DNA of 64,000 nt, taken from NCBI RefSeq assembly GCF_900103605.1, contig NZ_FNHY01000001.1, forward strand, positions 310,001 to 374,000, written 5' to 3'. The notes under the pieces are model-generated. The model worked only from the letters and a program-made list of their open reading frames with translations, did no database searches and was not told the origin of the DNA. Below, piece after piece: positions 54,345 through 63,654 of this stretch (position 1 is the first letter of the stretch; each line of letters begins with the position of its first letter). The position numbers were made by a program, and so were the translations under genes. Origin of the DNA: Psychrobacillus sp. OK028 (GTDB lineage: Bacteria > Bacillota > Bacilli > Bacillales_A > Planococcaceae).

Positions 54345-54728
54345 TTGCCTATTACTTATAATGTGCATAGTGGAGTTCAGTTAGAAAATGATATACGTTT
54401 TACACTAGAGGTATTACCTAATAATCCTCATCTAAAAGCATCTGGTCAAATGATTACTGATTCGGACTCTAATGCTTTTATCTACCTATTAGAAGATGAA
54501 ACAGGTTATCATTATTTAAAGTTTGGTCAAGAAGTTTGGCCATTGCTCGTAACTACCTTAAAAGCTGTAGAAGATCCATCGTTGCAAATCGCTGACAAAG
54601 AGTTGACTTTACATGGCTTTAAAGAAGAGCTAGACATGCTTATTTTCAATATTGAAGGTAATGACAATTACGGTGCTGAATTTTCCAAAGCAGTGGAAGT
54701 AGCATTTAGAGAAATTTTACAAGCATAG
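54345..54728 (+). CDS. yjbL: UPF0738 family protein (YjbL)
   Basis: 127-residue cytosolic protein without membrane segments, starting with TTG after aaaggaac. Sequence MPITYNVHSGVQLENDIRFTL is typical of UPF0738, of unknown function, whose B. subtilis member YjbL is in the same place between yjbK and yjbM. It precedes sasB by 32 bp. Confidence 0.8.
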   Translation: MPITYNVHSGVQLENDIRFTLEVLPNNPHLKASGQMITDSDSNAFIYLLEDETGYHYLKFGQEVWPLLVTTLKAVEDPSLQIADKELTLHGFKEELDMLIFNIEGNDNYGAEFSKAVEVAFREILQA

Positions 54729-54760
54729 TCGTTAGGTCAATGGAAGTGGAGGTCAAGCTT

Positions 54761-55435
54761 ATGGGTCAATGGGATCGCTTTTTAGAACCGTACAAGCAGG
54801 CGGTTTCAGAGTTAAAAGTAAAATTAAAAGGAATGCGAGCGCAGTTTGAGAGAGAGAATACAAATTCACCTATCGAGTTTGTAACTGGTCGTGTCAAACC
54901 GTTGGCGAGTATATATGATAAATCTTTAGAAAAAGGAATATTATTTGAGCCCTCGGATACGTTGGCACAAGAAATTCCTGATATTGCAGGTTTACGGATG
55001 ATGTGTCAATTTGTCGATGATATAGAAACGGTTGTTGATTTATTGCGTGCTAGAAATGATATAAGAGTAGTCGAAGAGCGCGATTATATTTCCCATAAAA
55101 AACAAAGTGGGTATAGATCGTATCATATGATTATTGAATATCCAGTACAAACAATACACGGCGAGATAAATATTCTTGCAGAGATTCAAATCCGAACTTT
55201 AGCCATGAATTTCTGGGCTTCCATTGAGCATTCGTTAAATTACAAGTATAAGGGAATATTTCCGGAAGAAATAAAAAAGAGATTACAATATGCTGCAGAA
55301 GCAGCATTTCGTCTAGATGAAGAAATGTCTCTCATACGTGGAGAGATTCAAGAAGCACAAAAATACTTTAGTGAAAACAAAGAACTTTCGCATCCAAGTC
55401 TACTTGAATCGAAAAATGAAAGAGAGGGCACCTAA
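54761..55435 (+). CDS. sasB: Small alarmone synthetase (SasB/RelQ, YjbM)
   Basis: 224-residue (p)ppGpp synthetase without hydrolase domain. The synthetase core has TGRVKPLASIYDKSLEKG, DIAGLRMMCQFVDDI, GYRSYHMIIEYPV and ILAEIQIRTLAMNFWASIEH, all with the expected acidic and basic residues. Transfers pyrophosphate from ATP to GDP/GTP and is usually active as a tetramer. The ATG at 54761 follows gtggaggt; earlier in-frame codons lack a ribosome site. Operon: sasB-nadK-rluD-like. Confidence 0.95.
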   Translation: MGQWDRFLEPYKQAVSELKVKLKGMRAQFERENTNSPIEFVTGRVKPLASIYDKSLEKGILFEPSDTLAQEIPDIAGLRMMCQFVDDIETVVDLLRARNDIRVVEERDYISHKKQSGYRSYHMIIEYPVQTIHGEINILAEIQIRTLAMNFWASIEHSLNYKYKGIFPEEIKKRLQYAAEAAFRLDEEMSLIRGEIQEAQKYFSENKELSHPSLLESKNEREGT

Positions 55436-55438
55436 ATC

Positions 55439-56245
55439 ATGAAATTTTTTGTATTATCTCGAAATGATGATTTATCCAATCAATTAATGGAAAGTGCAAT
55501 AACGTATTTAGTAGACTTTGGGCTTATATTAGATGAAGAAAATCCCGATATTGTTCTATCGATCGGTGGGGACGGTACATTGTTACATGCCTTCCATAAG
55601 TATAAGCATTTAACCACTTCTGTGGCATTTGTAGGTCTGCACACAGGGCACCTAGGATTCTATGCGGATTGGAAACCCCAAGAGATTGAAAAATTAGTCA
55701 TAAGTATAGCGAAAAAAGAATTTGAAGTAATAGAATACCCTTTACTCGAAGTGACAATCAATTATAGACATGGCGAGGATAGTTCAGTTTATTTGGCATT
55801 AAATGAGTCTACCGTAAAATCTCCAGATGTTACTTTAGTAATGGATGTGGAGCTAAATGGGGACCATTTCGAGCGATTTAGAGGCGATGGGTTATGTATG
55901 TCGACTCCTTCGGGGAGTACTGCATATAACAAAGCGCTTGGTGGGGCCATTGTGCATCCTTCGTTAGAAGCTATTCAACTTGCAGAAATTGCTTCTATTA
56001 ATAACAGGGTTTTCCGTACAGTTGGTTCATCACTTGTTTTACCAAAACATCACTCTTGCTTACTAAAACCCGTCAAAGGACCAGATTTCATGGTAACCGT
56101 TGATCACCTTCAGTTATTGCATAAAGATGTTCAATCGATTAAGTATCGAGTAGCAGATGAAAAAGTTCGCTTTGCTAGATTTAGGTCATTCCCATTCTGG
56201 CATAGAGTACATGCCTCCTTTATCGATAGTGATTTAGAAATATGA
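55439..56245 (+). CDS. nadK: NAD kinase
   Basis: 268-residue enzyme making NADP from NAD and ATP. The kinase GGDGT motif is at 43-47 ([12 protein letters not shown]), and LNESTVKSP and [20 protein letters not shown] are present. In B. subtilis (266 residues) this is NadF/YjbN. It starts 3 bp after sasB and overlaps the next gene by 4 bp. Ribosome site agagagggc inside sasB. Confidence 0.96.
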   Translation: MKFFVLSRNDDLSNQLMESAITYLVDFGLILDEENPDIVLSIGGDGTLLHAFHKYKHLTTSVAFVGLHTGHLGFYADWKPQEIEKLVISIAKKEFEVIEYPLLEVTINYRHGEDSSVYLALNESTVKSPDVTLVMDVELNGDHFERFRGDGLCMSTPSGSTAYNKALGGAIVHPSLEAIQLAEIASINNRVFRTVGSSLVLPKHHSCLLKPVKGPDFMVTVDHLQLLHKDVQSIKYRVADEKVRFARFRSFPFWHRVHASFIDSDLEI

Positions 56246-57153
56246 AAAAAGAGTTAATCCATCTGACCTTTCAAGTTAATGAATCAGAACAATTACTTCG
56301 AGATGCAATTCGACAATATGGTATTTCGAAAAAAGCATTGACAAGTATAAAATATGAGGGTGGAAAAATTACAGTCAACGGAGAAGAGAAGACAGTCCGA
56401 CATAGATTAGATCTTGGTGATAAGGTTCAGATCACATTTCCACCAGAGAAAAAAAGTGCTGGACTCATCCCACAACAAGTAGAGTTTCCTATTTTAATGG
56501 AGGATGACCACCTTCTCATCCTAACGAAAGATGCAGGAGTAAGCACTATACCATCTCGAGAGCATCCGACCGGGACAATGGCAAACTTTATCGCGGGATA
56601 TATGGAGAAAAGTGGGCTATCCTCCACGGTGCACATAGTGACTAGGTTAGATAAAGACACGTCTGGCATCATTTGTGTTGCGAAGCATCGGCATGCTCAT
56701 CATTTGCTGAGTGAAATGCAAAAGTCAGGACAGATTTCGCGAACTTATGAAGCAATCGTTCATGGTCATATTCAACGAGAAGAATTTGTTGTCGATGCGC
56801 CTATCGGACGAAGGAATGGCAGTATTATTGAACGAGTAATCGATTTGGATGGTAAACAGGCTAAAACCTCTGTAAAAGTATTGAGTCGTTTTGAGGAACA
56901 TGGAGAAAAACTAACGCATGTACGATTACAATTACATACTGGTCGAACTCATCAGATTCGTGTACATATGATGTCCATTGGTCATCCATTAATTGGGGAT
57001 GACTTATATGGCGGCGATTTACAGTTAATAGGGAGACAAGCACTTCATGCGAGAGAGCTTACTCTACTTCATCCTTTCTCTAAAGAAAATATTCACTTAA
57101 TTGCTCCTTTTCCAGAAGATATGAATGCATTAATTCCCACTAATTATTCCTAA
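56242..57153 (+). CDS. yjbO: RluD-family rRNA pseudouridine synthase (YjbO)
   Basis: 303 residues. N-terminal S4-like RNA-binding part (about 15-75, [23 protein letters not shown]), then the pseudouridine synthase core with [11 protein letters not shown], whose Asp is catalytic, and [13 protein letters not shown]. Target site in 23S rRNA not determinable here. It overlaps nadK by 4 bp. In B. subtilis the same three genes are adjacent. Confidence 0.92.
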   Translation: MKKELIHLTFQVNESEQLLRDAIRQYGISKKALTSIKYEGGKITVNGEEKTVRHRLDLGDKVQITFPPEKKSAGLIPQQVEFPILMEDDHLLILTKDAGVSTIPSREHPTGTMANFIAGYMEKSGLSSTVHIVTRLDKDTSGIICVAKHRHAHHLLSEMQKSGQISRTYEAIVHGHIQREEFVVDAPIGRRNGSIIERVIDLDGKQAKTSVKVLSRFEEHGEKLTHVRLQLHTGRTHQIRVHMMSIGHPLIGDDLYGGDLQLIGRQALHARELTLLHPFSKENIHLIAPFPEDMNALIPTNYS

Positions 57154-57285
57154 AATGACAGGAAGAATGGTGGGATTTCAAATTTAGAATTGATAAACAT
57201 TATTTCCTAGGCAATATTTTTATTGCTTATTTAATCCTTACTCCATACAATAAATAAGGACATACGCACGAGAGGAGGGGAAAGT

Positions 57286-58650
57286 GTGAAAGATGAAATG
57301 ACTCAACAACCTTTAGAGGAGTCCGTACTAATTGAGTTTTTGTTGAATGATTCTATGGACGACTTTAGGGAAGAATTTATGCAACTTCATCCATATGATC
57401 AATCCATATTTTTTGAAAAGGTGGAGCCTGATTTAAGGAAGAAAATCTATCATTACCTTTCTCCTAAAGAAATAGCTGAACTATTTGAAGCGACAAAATT
57501 TGAAGATGAAAAATATGATTTATTTATGCAAGAAATGGATATTACTTATGCCGCTGATATGCTTTCTTTTATGTATACAGATAATGCTGTAGATGTACTA
57601 AATGAGTTAGGAAAAGATCAGGTTGCAAGTTATTTAAACATAATGGATAAGGAATCTGCTCAAGAAATTAAGGATCTCTTACATTATGAGGAATATACTG
57701 CTGGCTCCATTATGACTACGGAATATGTAGCGATTCCTGAGAATTCAACATGTCGCTCAGCCATGACTATTCTACGTAGTGCTGCACCTGAAGCAGAGAC
57801 CATCTATTATCTATTTGTGGTAGATGATGATCATAAACTTTCTGGAGTTATTTCACTTCGTGATCTTATAATTGCTGATGAGGATACGTTGATAAAAGAT
57901 GTTATGAATGATCGGGTAGTTAGTGTTCTAGTGAGCGTTGACCAAGAGGAAGTAGCCCGAATGATTAAAGACTATGATTTTCTAGCTGTTCCAGTAGTAG
58001 ATTTCAAAGATCATTTACTTGGGATTGTTACAGTCGATGATATTTTAGATGTATTGGACGAAGAAGCCTCTGACGATTACTCTAAACTTGCCGGGGTATC
58101 CAATATGGATACGTTTGATAAAGGGCCATTACAGGCTGCAAGAAAAAGATTGCCATGGCTGATCATTTTATTATTCCTCGGAATGTTTACTGCTAATTTA
58201 ATGAGTATTTTTGAGCAAACGCTAGATAAGGTTGCACTGCTCGCTGTATTTATACCTTTAATCGCTGGTATGGCTGGAAATAGTGGGACACAAGCGCTAG
58301 CCGTTGCAGTTCGCGGTATTGCAACAGGTGATATAGCGGAGCAAAGTAAGACGAAATTGCTCTTTAGAGAGGCTGGCACAGGTTTAATTACAGGTCTCAT
58401 TTGCGGCTTGCTTGTTGTTGCAGTAGTATATTTTTGGAAACATGATTTATTAATTGGAATATTGGTAGGGTCATCTATTTTTGGATCTATTTTTATTGCT
58501 ACATTAGGTGGTTCTTTTATACCTTTATTAATACATCGAATGAAAATAGACCCGGCAGTAGCATCGGGACCATTTATCACTACGGTTAATGATGTAGTAA
58601 GTATTTTAATATACCTTGGTCTGGCTACAATCTTTATCTCATCTTTGTAA
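57286..58650 (+). CDS. mgtE: Magnesium transporter MgtE
   Basis: 454-residue Mg2+ channel. N-terminal superhelical domain (to about 130), two CBS domains (about 135-255) that sense cytosolic magnesium and a C-terminal five-helix membrane part (about 285-454) with the conserved PLIAGMAGNSGTQALAVAVRGIATG signature. The GTG start follows gaggagggg. The leader of 130 bp shows no M-box. In B. subtilis mgtE (ykoK) is elsewhere; placement after rluD is common in Planococcaceae, in my recollection. Confidence 0.95.
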   Translation: MKDEMTQQPLEESVLIEFLLNDSMDDFREEFMQLHPYDQSIFFEKVEPDLRKKIYHYLSPKEIAELFEATKFEDEKYDLFMQEMDITYAADMLSFMYTDNAVDVLNELGKDQVASYLNIMDKESAQEIKDLLHYEEYTAGSIMTTEYVAIPENSTCRSAMTILRSAAPEAETIYYLFVVDDDHKLSGVISLRDLIIADEDTLIKDVMNDRVVSVLVSVDQEEVARMIKDYDFLAVPVVDFKDHLLGIVTVDDILDVLDEEASDDYSKLAGVSNMDTFDKGPLQAARKRLPWLIILLFLGMFTANLMSIFEQTLDKVALLAVFIPLIAGMAGNSGTQALAVAVRGIATGDIAEQSKTKLLFREAGTGLITGLICGLLVVAVVYFWKHDLLIGILVGSSIFGSIFIATLGGSFIPLLIHRMKIDPAVASGPFITTVNDVVSILIYLGLATIFISSL

Positions 58651-58703
58651 TTTGTATCATATTTTTTCATAGTTGCATAAAGTAAAGTAAAAAGGATGTG
58701 CAT

Positions 58704-59069
58704 ATGCACTCATTTAATGATCCTTTGCTCTTTATAAAAGGTCCTCCAGTCTTTCATCTACCACCGAAGGAACGAATGGAAGCACCAAATGAATTACAGG
58801 ATGAAAGTACATCGATTTATGAAATACAAAAAAGCTTTTCCACGAAAACACTAGCAATTATGGATAAATTGAACTTTTTGGCGAAACCATTTCAAAGAAA
58901 AGTGTATAGGCCGCTAGTCTTTCATCTGAAAACTGGAGTATCTGTGCAAGGTGAAGTGGAGAAAGTTGAAGAAGATACGGTTACTTTACTCGTAGGAACA
59001 GAAGAATTGATAACGTATCCAGTAGAAGAAATCGAAAGAATTGTTTGGCGTGGAAGTATATTAAAATGA
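58704..59069 (+). CDS. cotO: Spore coat protein CotO
   Basis: 121-residue coat morphogenetic protein. The tail (about 65-121) with RPLVFHLKTGVSVQGEVEKVEEDTVTLL is the conserved CotO region; it is shorter than the B. subtilis protein (about 227), with the variable middle lost. In B. subtilis it organises outer coat layers. ATG at 58704 is 8 bp after aaagg; a GTG at 58698 is too close to it. cotZ lies downstream on the other strand. Confidence 0.8.
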   Translation: MHSFNDPLLFIKGPPVFHLPPKERMEAPNELQDESTSIYEIQKSFSTKTLAIMDKLNFLAKPFQRKVYRPLVFHLKTGVSVQGEVEKVEEDTVTLLVGTEELITYPVEEIERIVWRGSILK

Positions 59070-59107
59070 AAAAAAGCTATCCTATTGTAGGATAGTTTTT
59101 TTTTTTT
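59069..59107 (+). terminator. Terminator after cotO
   Basis: aaaaaaagctatcct / aggatagtttttttt with a short loop. Confidence 0.9.
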
Positions 59108-59140
59108 GAGAAAGTTCCTATGGATGAATAAATAATCTTA

Positions 59141-59276
59141 TGATTTCTTTTCAGGTAGAAGTGTTTCACAGGGGGAACGATGAGCTATCCCCATCGCTAC
59201 GAGCTGTTTGATATCACATCTGTCTCTCTGATCACGCTGAAGTTGCCACCTTTCACTGCAATCAATTTAATGAGTA
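59141..59276 (+). repeat. GC-rich dispersed repeat, unit A
   Basis: tgatttcttttcaggtagaa at the left, agttgccacctttcactgca and atcaatttaatgag at the right, with diverged middle closest to 44221. It pairs with the inverted unit at 59446, across an AT-rich spacer akin to that at 23511-23700. Confidence 0.75.
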
Positions 59277-59445
59277 CTCAACTTTAAAATTAAGCATAGC
59301 TAGTTCTTAAAAGATTAGACAACTTTTTAGTGACTTACTGCAATCGCTTGTATTCTGTTTTAAATTAAAGATGCTATCCAATGTTAAAAGAATAGATCTC
59401 TTATTTATGTGATATTCAACTTTCCTTTTATTAAGGGGTTACTAT

Positions 59446-59562
59446 TGATTGGAGAGCAGGTCGGCGACTCGAGTGGGACAGCACGAGGGAGAGAATTTAG
59501 GCGCGAGCTGTGCTAACAGAAGCGTTCAATCGGAGCGGAAATCATCGGCATATTTTGGTTTT
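59446..59562 (-). repeat. GC-rich dispersed repeat, unit C
   Basis: ttgattggagagcaggtcgg, cgactcgagtgggacagcac, gagggagaga, gcgcgagctgtgc and ggaaatcatcggcatatttt keep the unit C order. Its flank ggttttt ... cttttggccggggtttctta matches the flank of the copy at 4426. With 59141 it fills the 59070-59708 spacer. Confidence 0.75.
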
Positions 59563-59651
59563 TCTTCATAAAAGGAAATAATATTTCTCAAATAAAGGTA
59601 CCTAGAATCAAGTTCTTTTGGCCGGGGTTTCTTATATTCTCAATTCAATGC

Positions 59652-59686
59652 ATAAAAAAACCGCTCGGGTTAACCCCGAACGGAAT
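59652..59686 (-). terminator. Terminator after cotZ
   Basis: On the minus strand ccgttcgggg / ccc-gagcgg stem followed by T7. Confidence 0.88.
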
Positions 59687-59708
59687 AGACACTACAAAGA
59701 TGAAACGA

Positions 59709-60227
59709 TCAGTCACATACACCTAAAAATACATCGGCGATACATTCGATTGCACAGAAACAATTCAAATCTACAGTTATACAGCTACCAGAAGATCTCC
59801 AGTTACGAACCTTACAAAGTTTGCGTAAATCAACTTTTGTACCGAATTCGTTCAATAGATCAACCTCGTGACGTTCTCTGTCAAGTGGCTCTAGTACACG
59901 TAAAGTTGCACAGCACCCGTCAAAAATATCCTCTACACGGAAGAATACAGAAATGCAATCACAATCAAATCTATCATTATCACGGAAAAATGCTTTAAAT
60001 GGATCTCCGTCCTTTGTTAACAACATAAACACACGTGTGTCAGCTTGACGTCGAGCAGCAGGGCTAACAAGACCTCCAAGTGGTTCTAGAAAACAATTTG
60101 TCGGACATTGAGGGCACTCGTCGTTTGTTGCTTGGTCTTGTATATCTTTAATTGCGCGGACAACATCACAAACGCAATTTCTAGATTCTCTTTCATCCAT
60201 AACATCACCTACTTTTCCACAACCCAT
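59709..60227 (-). CDS. cotZ: Cysteine-rich spore coat/exosporium protein CotZ/CotY family
   Basis: 172 residues with 16 cysteines (for example NCVC, ECPQCPTNC, DCDC, GCC, NCFCAIEC). CotY, CotZ and the exosporium protein ExsY belong to this group; they crosslink into a two-dimensional crystalline lattice in the outer spore layers. The ATG follows gaggaggtgaattta; a longer in-frame extension to 60311 has no ribosome site. CotY and CotZ are too alike to separate here. A CATACGTTA -10-like box lies on the minus strand 28-36 bp upstream. Confidence 0.87.
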   Translation of the reverse strand: MGCGKVGDVMDERESRNCVCDVVRAIKDIQDQATNDECPQCPTNCFLEPLGGLVSPAARRQADTRVFMLLTKDGDPFKAFFRDNDRFDCDCISVFFRVEDIFDGCCATLRVLEPLDRERHEVDLLNEFGTKVDLRKLCKVRNWRSSGSCITVDLNCFCAIECIADVFLGVCD

Positions 60228-60254
60228 TAAATTCACCTCCTCTTTATCTCTTAC

Positions 60255-60263
60255 TAACGTATG
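60255..60263 (-). promoter_or_regulatory. Possible sigma-K/E type -10 of cotZ
   Basis: CATACGTTA on the minus strand agrees with the CATANNNTA pattern of sigma-K; the matching -35 element is not convincing. Confidence 0.4.
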
Positions 60264-60306
60264 TGGGAAGTTGAACTTGATTAGGGCAAATATCTCGTAA
60301 CCAAAT

Positions 60307-60336
60307 TGCATATTTCAATTTGCTCAGAGCATACTA
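60307..60336 (+). promoter_or_regulatory. Sigma-G type promoter of the spoVA operon
   Basis: TGCATA (60307-60312), 17-bp spacer, CATACTA (60330-60336). The -10 is exactly the preferred sigma-G sequence and the -35 is one base from TGAATA. Located 27 bp before the lipoprotein start. spoVA is known to be transcribed in the forespore by sigma-G. Confidence 0.8.
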
Positions 60337-60362
60337 ACACAAAAAAGGAGCAACTATATTGT

Positions 60363-60755
60363 ATGAAAAAAAGCATAATTTTTTTTCTGTTGGCTTTATC
60401 GTTGGGAGCTTGTTCAAGTGCCCAAGAACAAGTGATTTTTCCTTCAGATGATTCCACTTCACTAAATCCGATCATTCAAAAACATGATACGATCCACGGG
60501 TATAAAAGTGTGATAAACGAGGAAGCTATTTTAGTGGCAATTTCTATCAATCGATTTGATCGTTTTAATAAAACAAAAATTGAAAAAAAGTTAACGAAGC
60601 AAATTGAAAAAGCTTTTCCCGAAAAAGAAGTACTTGTCTCTGGCGATCAAAAAGTTATGTGGGAAGTGGAATCTATCATAGAGCAAAAACCGAAAAAGGA
60701 AGATCTAAAAAAGTTGATTGAGAAAATAAAATCATTATCAAAGGAAGAGACATAA
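60363..60755 (+). CDS. YhcN/YlaJ family sporulation lipoprotein
   Basis: 130 residues with a lipoprotein signal ending LGAC (Cys17) and a domain (AILVAISINRFDRFNKTKIEKKLTKQIEKAFPEKEVLVSGD) of the YhcN/YlaJ sporulation lipoprotein type. Such lipoproteins sit in the spore inner membrane region; a germination or dormancy role is proposed. The ATG has aaaggagc ahead with a long 12-base spacing. Its stop shares a base with the spoVAC start. First gene of the operon. Confidence 0.78.
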   Translation: MKKSIIFFLLALSLGACSSAQEQVIFPSDDSTSLNPIIQKHDTIHGYKSVINEEAILVAISINRFDRFNKTKIEKKLTKQIEKAFPEKEVLVSGDQKVMWEVESIIEQKPKKEDLKKLIEKIKSLSKEET

Positions 60756-61210
60756 TGGATCAACAACAATTCCAAAAAATAGTAGATGAAAAAAATCCCA
60801 AAGTACCTTATTTTATGAACATTATCAAGGCGTTTATCGTTGGAGGAATAATTTGTACGATTGGACAGCTGATTACCTTTTTTTATATGCGTTTTTTTCC
60901 TTTCACAGAAGCAACTGCGGGTAATCCAACGGTTGCAACTTTAGTTTTTATCGCGATGATTTTAACAGGAACAGGAATTTACAAAAAAATTGCACAAGTT
61001 GGAGGTGCTGGTTCTGCTGTACCTGTCACAGGATTTGGTAACGCAGTAATTTCAGCTGCTATAGAACATAGATCGGAAGGATATGTTTTAGGAGTGGGAG
61101 GAAATATGTTCAAGCTAGCAGGATCAGTAATATTATTTGGCGTTTTATCGGCTTTTGTTGTTGCTCTTATTAAAACAATTCTAGTGAATATTGGTGTGAT
61201 CTCATGGTAA
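60755..61210 (+). CDS. spoVAC: SpoVAC, spore dipicolinate channel component
   Basis: 151-residue polytopic protein; SpoVAC forms a mechanosensitive channel that passes Ca-dipicolinate into the forespore and out during germination. The stretches GGIICTIGQLI and GGAGSAVPVTGFGNAVISAAIEHRSEG are the SpoVAC signature. One-base overlap with the lipoprotein stop and 7-bp overlap with spoVAD point to a single transcript. Confidence 0.93.
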   Translation: MDQQQFQKIVDEKNPKVPYFMNIIKAFIVGGIICTIGQLITFFYMRFFPFTEATAGNPTVATLVFIAMILTGTGIYKKIAQVGGAGSAVPVTGFGNAVISAAIEHRSEGYVLGVGGNMFKLAGSVILFGVLSAFVVALIKTILVNIGVISW

Positions 61211-62211
61211 ACACTTTCGGAACGTTACAGTTTTCTACTAAAATTTGCATAGCAAGTACAGGAATAGTCGTGGGGCCAGTTGAAAAGGATAGCGCTTTTG
61301 CTGATTCCTTTGATGAGGTTCTTTCATTAGAAACGGAGAAAGAGGAAACACATGAGCAGGCACATACTCGTATGATTGAAAAAGCATGTCATTGGGCCGC
61401 TAAAAAGAATCATACTCAAGTGGATAAAGTGGATGTTCTTATAGGAGGCGATCTTATCAATCAGCTCTCCCCAACAAATTTTGCAGCGCGAAGCTTGGCT
61501 GTACCTCTACTAGGTGTTTTTTCTGCATGTGCCAGTTCGATGGAAGCTGTTATTATAGGAAGTTTACTATTAGAATCAGGGAATGCAAGAACTGTACTTG
61601 CCGGGGCATCCAGTCATCATCAAGCTGTAGAAAAACAGTTCAGATACCCACTTGAGTACGGTGCTCAAAAACCTAAAACAGCCCAATGGACCGTAACGGG
61701 AGCAGGTTTTTCGCTGTTAGAAAAAGATATAAAAAATGCTCCTGTCGTCACACATGCCACTATTGGTAAAGTTGTGGATAGTTATCAAACAAATCCATTA
61801 CACATGGGTGCTGCAATGGCCTCTGCTGCTAGAGATACAATTGAGCGACATTTAAAGAATACAAACAGTAAAATGGCGGACTTCGATGTAATCATGACAG
61901 GTGATTTAGGGAATATAGGAATTTCTATATTAAAGGAAATGTTTCAAGATGAAAATACTGGGGTGGTCCTTCAAGATGCTGGGGCTCAGTTTTATGGAAA
62001 TGATACATTTTTTAATGCAGGAGCCAGTGGAGCAGGTTGTTCGGCAACGGTTTTCTTTGGTCAAATATATGATCAGTTAAAAAAAGGATTTTTTAAACGT
62101 GTTTTGCTTGTAGCAACTGGTGCATTATTGTCTCCTTTAACTTTTCAGCAGGGGGAAACAATCCCTTGTATTGCACATGCCATTGAATGCCGTATGGAAA
62201 AGAGGGGTTAA
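61204..62211 (+). CDS. spoVAD: SpoVAD, dipicolinate-binding protein
   Basis: 335-residue thiolase-fold protein that binds dipicolinic acid on the cytosolic side of the inner forespore membrane. Family features are [32 protein letters not shown] and [30 protein letters not shown]. Thiolase-like Cys and His are near but SpoVAD has no known catalysis. Full length. It starts inside the spoVAC end. Confidence 0.93.
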   Translation: MVNTFGTLQFSTKICIASTGIVVGPVEKDSAFADSFDEVLSLETEKEETHEQAHTRMIEKACHWAAKKNHTQVDKVDVLIGGDLINQLSPTNFAARSLAVPLLGVFSACASSMEAVIIGSLLLESGNARTVLAGASSHHQAVEKQFRYPLEYGAQKPKTAQWTVTGAGFSLLEKDIKNAPVVTHATIGKVVDSYQTNPLHMGAAMASAARDTIERHLKNTNSKMADFDVIMTGDLGNIGISILKEMFQDENTGVVLQDAGAQFYGNDTFFNAGASGAGCSATVFFGQIYDQLKKGFFKRVLLVATGALLSPLTFQQGETIPCIAHAIECRMEKRG

Positions 62212-62212
62212 C

Positions 62213-62578
62213 ATGATTTCATCATTAGTGACAGCATTTATTGTTGGGGGCTTAATATGCGTTATTGGTCAAATTTTCATGGATGTATTTAAACTAACAC
62301 CTGCACATACATTAAGCACATTAGTTGTATTAGGTTCCGTACTCGATGGTTTTGGTCTATATGAGCCATTGATTGATTTTGCTGGAGCAGGGGCAACAGT
62401 TCCAATTACTTCCTTTGGTAATTCCTTGACGCATGGTGCATTAGCAGAGGCAGAGAAACACGGGCTTATAGGGGTTTTAACAGGAATGTTTGAAGTTACA
62501 AGCTCTGGTATTAGTGCTGCTATTTTGTTTGGAGCAATTGGTGCATTCATTTTTCACAAACGGAAAACAATGTACTAG
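62213..62578 (+). CDS. spoVAEB: SpoVAEB, stage V sporulation membrane protein
   Basis: 121 residues with three or four membrane segments; [14 protein letters not shown] ... [25 protein letters not shown] shows relation to SpoVAC. The ATG after agaggggtt is used; an in-frame start at 62171 lies within spoVAD. This cluster has only AC, AD and AEB, lacking spoVAA, AB, AEA and AF found in B. subtilis. Confidence 0.92.
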   Translation: MISSLVTAFIVGGLICVIGQIFMDVFKLTPAHTLSTLVVLGSVLDGFGLYEPLIDFAGAGATVPITSFGNSLTHGALAEAEKHGLIGVLTGMFEVTSSGISAAILFGAIGAFIFHKRKTMY

Positions 62579-62645
62579 TTAAATCGCCCTTTTTCCCATT
62601 CTCCTCTTGCATACAATAAGTCGAAGAGGAGAGGAGGGAAAGAGT

Positions 62646-62786
62646 ATGTATGGCTACTGTGGCGGAGGTTATCCTGGATATTACGGAGGAAACGAGTACG
62701 GAGGTAATAAGAGTTCTACATTTGTACTAATCGTCGTATTATTTATATTATTAATCATTGTTGGTAGAAGCTTTCTCCCTTATTAA
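62646..62786 (+). CDS. yjcZ: YjcZ family small sporulation protein, 46 residues
   Basis: A tiny gene: Gly/Tyr-rich head MYGYCGGGYPGYYGG, then one membrane helix (TFVLIVVLFILLIIVG) and SFLPY. This layout is that of YjcZ-type proteins often found beside coat genes. Ribosome site gaggagaggaggg. A CATACAATA -10-like box of sigma-E/K type lies at about 62610. Function unknown. Confidence 0.82.
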   Translation: MYGYCGGGYPGYYGGNEYGGNKSSTFVLIVVLFILLIIVGRSFLPY

Positions 62787-62816
62787 AGAAAAATAAAGAT
62801 GTGAGGGGGAAAAATT

Positions 62817-63062
62817 ATGCAAAATTCATTTTTTAAATCAATTGAAAACAAAACCGGTGTATCAATGGATGAACTATTTACACTTGCCAATGCCATCTCA
62901 TATGCTGATTTTACGGATGAAAAACAGGTTCGTAAAATTGTACGTAAAGTTGGCAAGTTAGCAAAGAAGCCTGTTTCTCAGGAATTAGAAGATGAACTGA
63001 CTCGTTCTATTTTACAGAGTGGTAGTTCATTAAGTATGGCAGATATTCAAAAATTATTATAA
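62817..63062 (+). CDS. spoVIF: Stage VI sporulation protein F (SpoVIF)
   Basis: 81-residue protein matching SpoVIF (YjcC): FFKSIENKTGVSMDELFTLANAISYADFTDEKQVRKIVRKVGKLAKKPVS. In B. subtilis it is made under sigma-G and affects coat assembly and GerE-dependent genes. Ribosome site gtgaggggg. It comes 30 bp after yjcZ and may share the transcript. Confidence 0.9.
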   Translation: MQNSFFKSIENKTGVSMDELFTLANAISYADFTDEKQVRKIVRKVGKLAKKPVSQELEDELTRSILQSGSSLSMADIQKLL

Positions 63063-63138
63063 ATTATTAAAAATAGAGTTTAAGTTTTATAAGGTTGGGG
63101 TAAAGCTAAATACAATAATAAATGTGGGGGTGGATTAA

Positions 63139-63441
63139 ATGGGATATATTCTTCCAATACAACCGATTCAATCACAGGTTTATGCAAATCGAATGATATC
63201 AAATGATTATAATTTTGCGTATATAGACGATGTTCAAAATGTAAAATTCAAATCAGATTTTGAGGACCATTTAGAAAAGCAGGAACAGCTTCTTGAAGAA
63301 GAGCAAAATCAGGTATCGGAACTCGAGAGACCATCCATCCAGCCTTTATTTAAAAGCTTTATCCAACCTAATCCAGTAAACCTTTCACCGAAAATTGCTG
63401 AAATTAGTGGAAAAGGAAATAGTGTAAATTTGTACGTATAG
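63139..63441 (+). CDS. Small acidic protein of unknown function, sporulation context
   Basis: 100 residues, no membrane segment: opens MGYILPIQPIQSQVYANRM, has a charged helical middle (FEDHLEKQEQLLEEEQNQ) and a Pro-rich end. I do not recognise the family with certainty. Ribosome site tgggggtgg. Position after spoVIF suggests a sporulation gene. Confidence 0.65.
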   Translation: MGYILPIQPIQSQVYANRMISNDYNFAYIDDVQNVKFKSDFEDHLEKQEQLLEEEQNQVSELERPSIQPLFKSFIQPNPVNLSPKIAEISGKGNSVNLYV

Positions 63442-63454
63442 TTCAAGCTGTTGG

Positions 63455-63494
63455 AAAATCGCTTATCGAGTTTATTTCGATAAGCGATTTTTTT
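63455..63494 (+). terminator. Terminator of the sporulation gene block
   Basis: aaatcgcttatcga / tcgataagcgattt with a six-base loop and T run. Confidence 0.93.
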
Positions 63495-63502
63495 GTAGAA
63501 AA

Positions 63503-63551
63503 ACTAAAGGCCTAGCTATTCCCGTGATGGAATTTAGCCAGACCTTTATTT
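63503..63551 (-). terminator. Hairpin, possible second terminator on the minus strand
   Basis: aaaggcctagctattcc pairs imperfectly with ggaatttagccagaccttt; a weak T run on the minus strand. Confidence 0.45.
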
Positions 63552-63608
63552 ACTTTGTGAAATTGGCATAATTTTAATTTTTCAAGTGTGTGTAAATATT
63601 CGGCATTC

Positions 63609-63636
63609 AAAAGAGCTTTTAACCAAAGCTCTTTCT
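63609..63636 (-). terminator. Terminator of the Lys/Glu-rich gene
   Basis: On the minus strand aaagagcttt / aaaagctctttt with a short loop and trailing T residues, just after that gene's stop. Confidence 0.7.
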
Positions 63637-63654
63637 GAACGTAATAAATAACAA

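Noticed and set aside
57154-57285. M-box magnesium riboswitch before mgtE
   Set aside because: The leader is only about 130 bp and AT-rich; no M-box-like stems or terminator were found.
59618-59998. Plus-strand open frame over cotZ
   Set aside because: It is the antisense of the Cys-rich cotZ frame, which has a strong ribosome site and family match.
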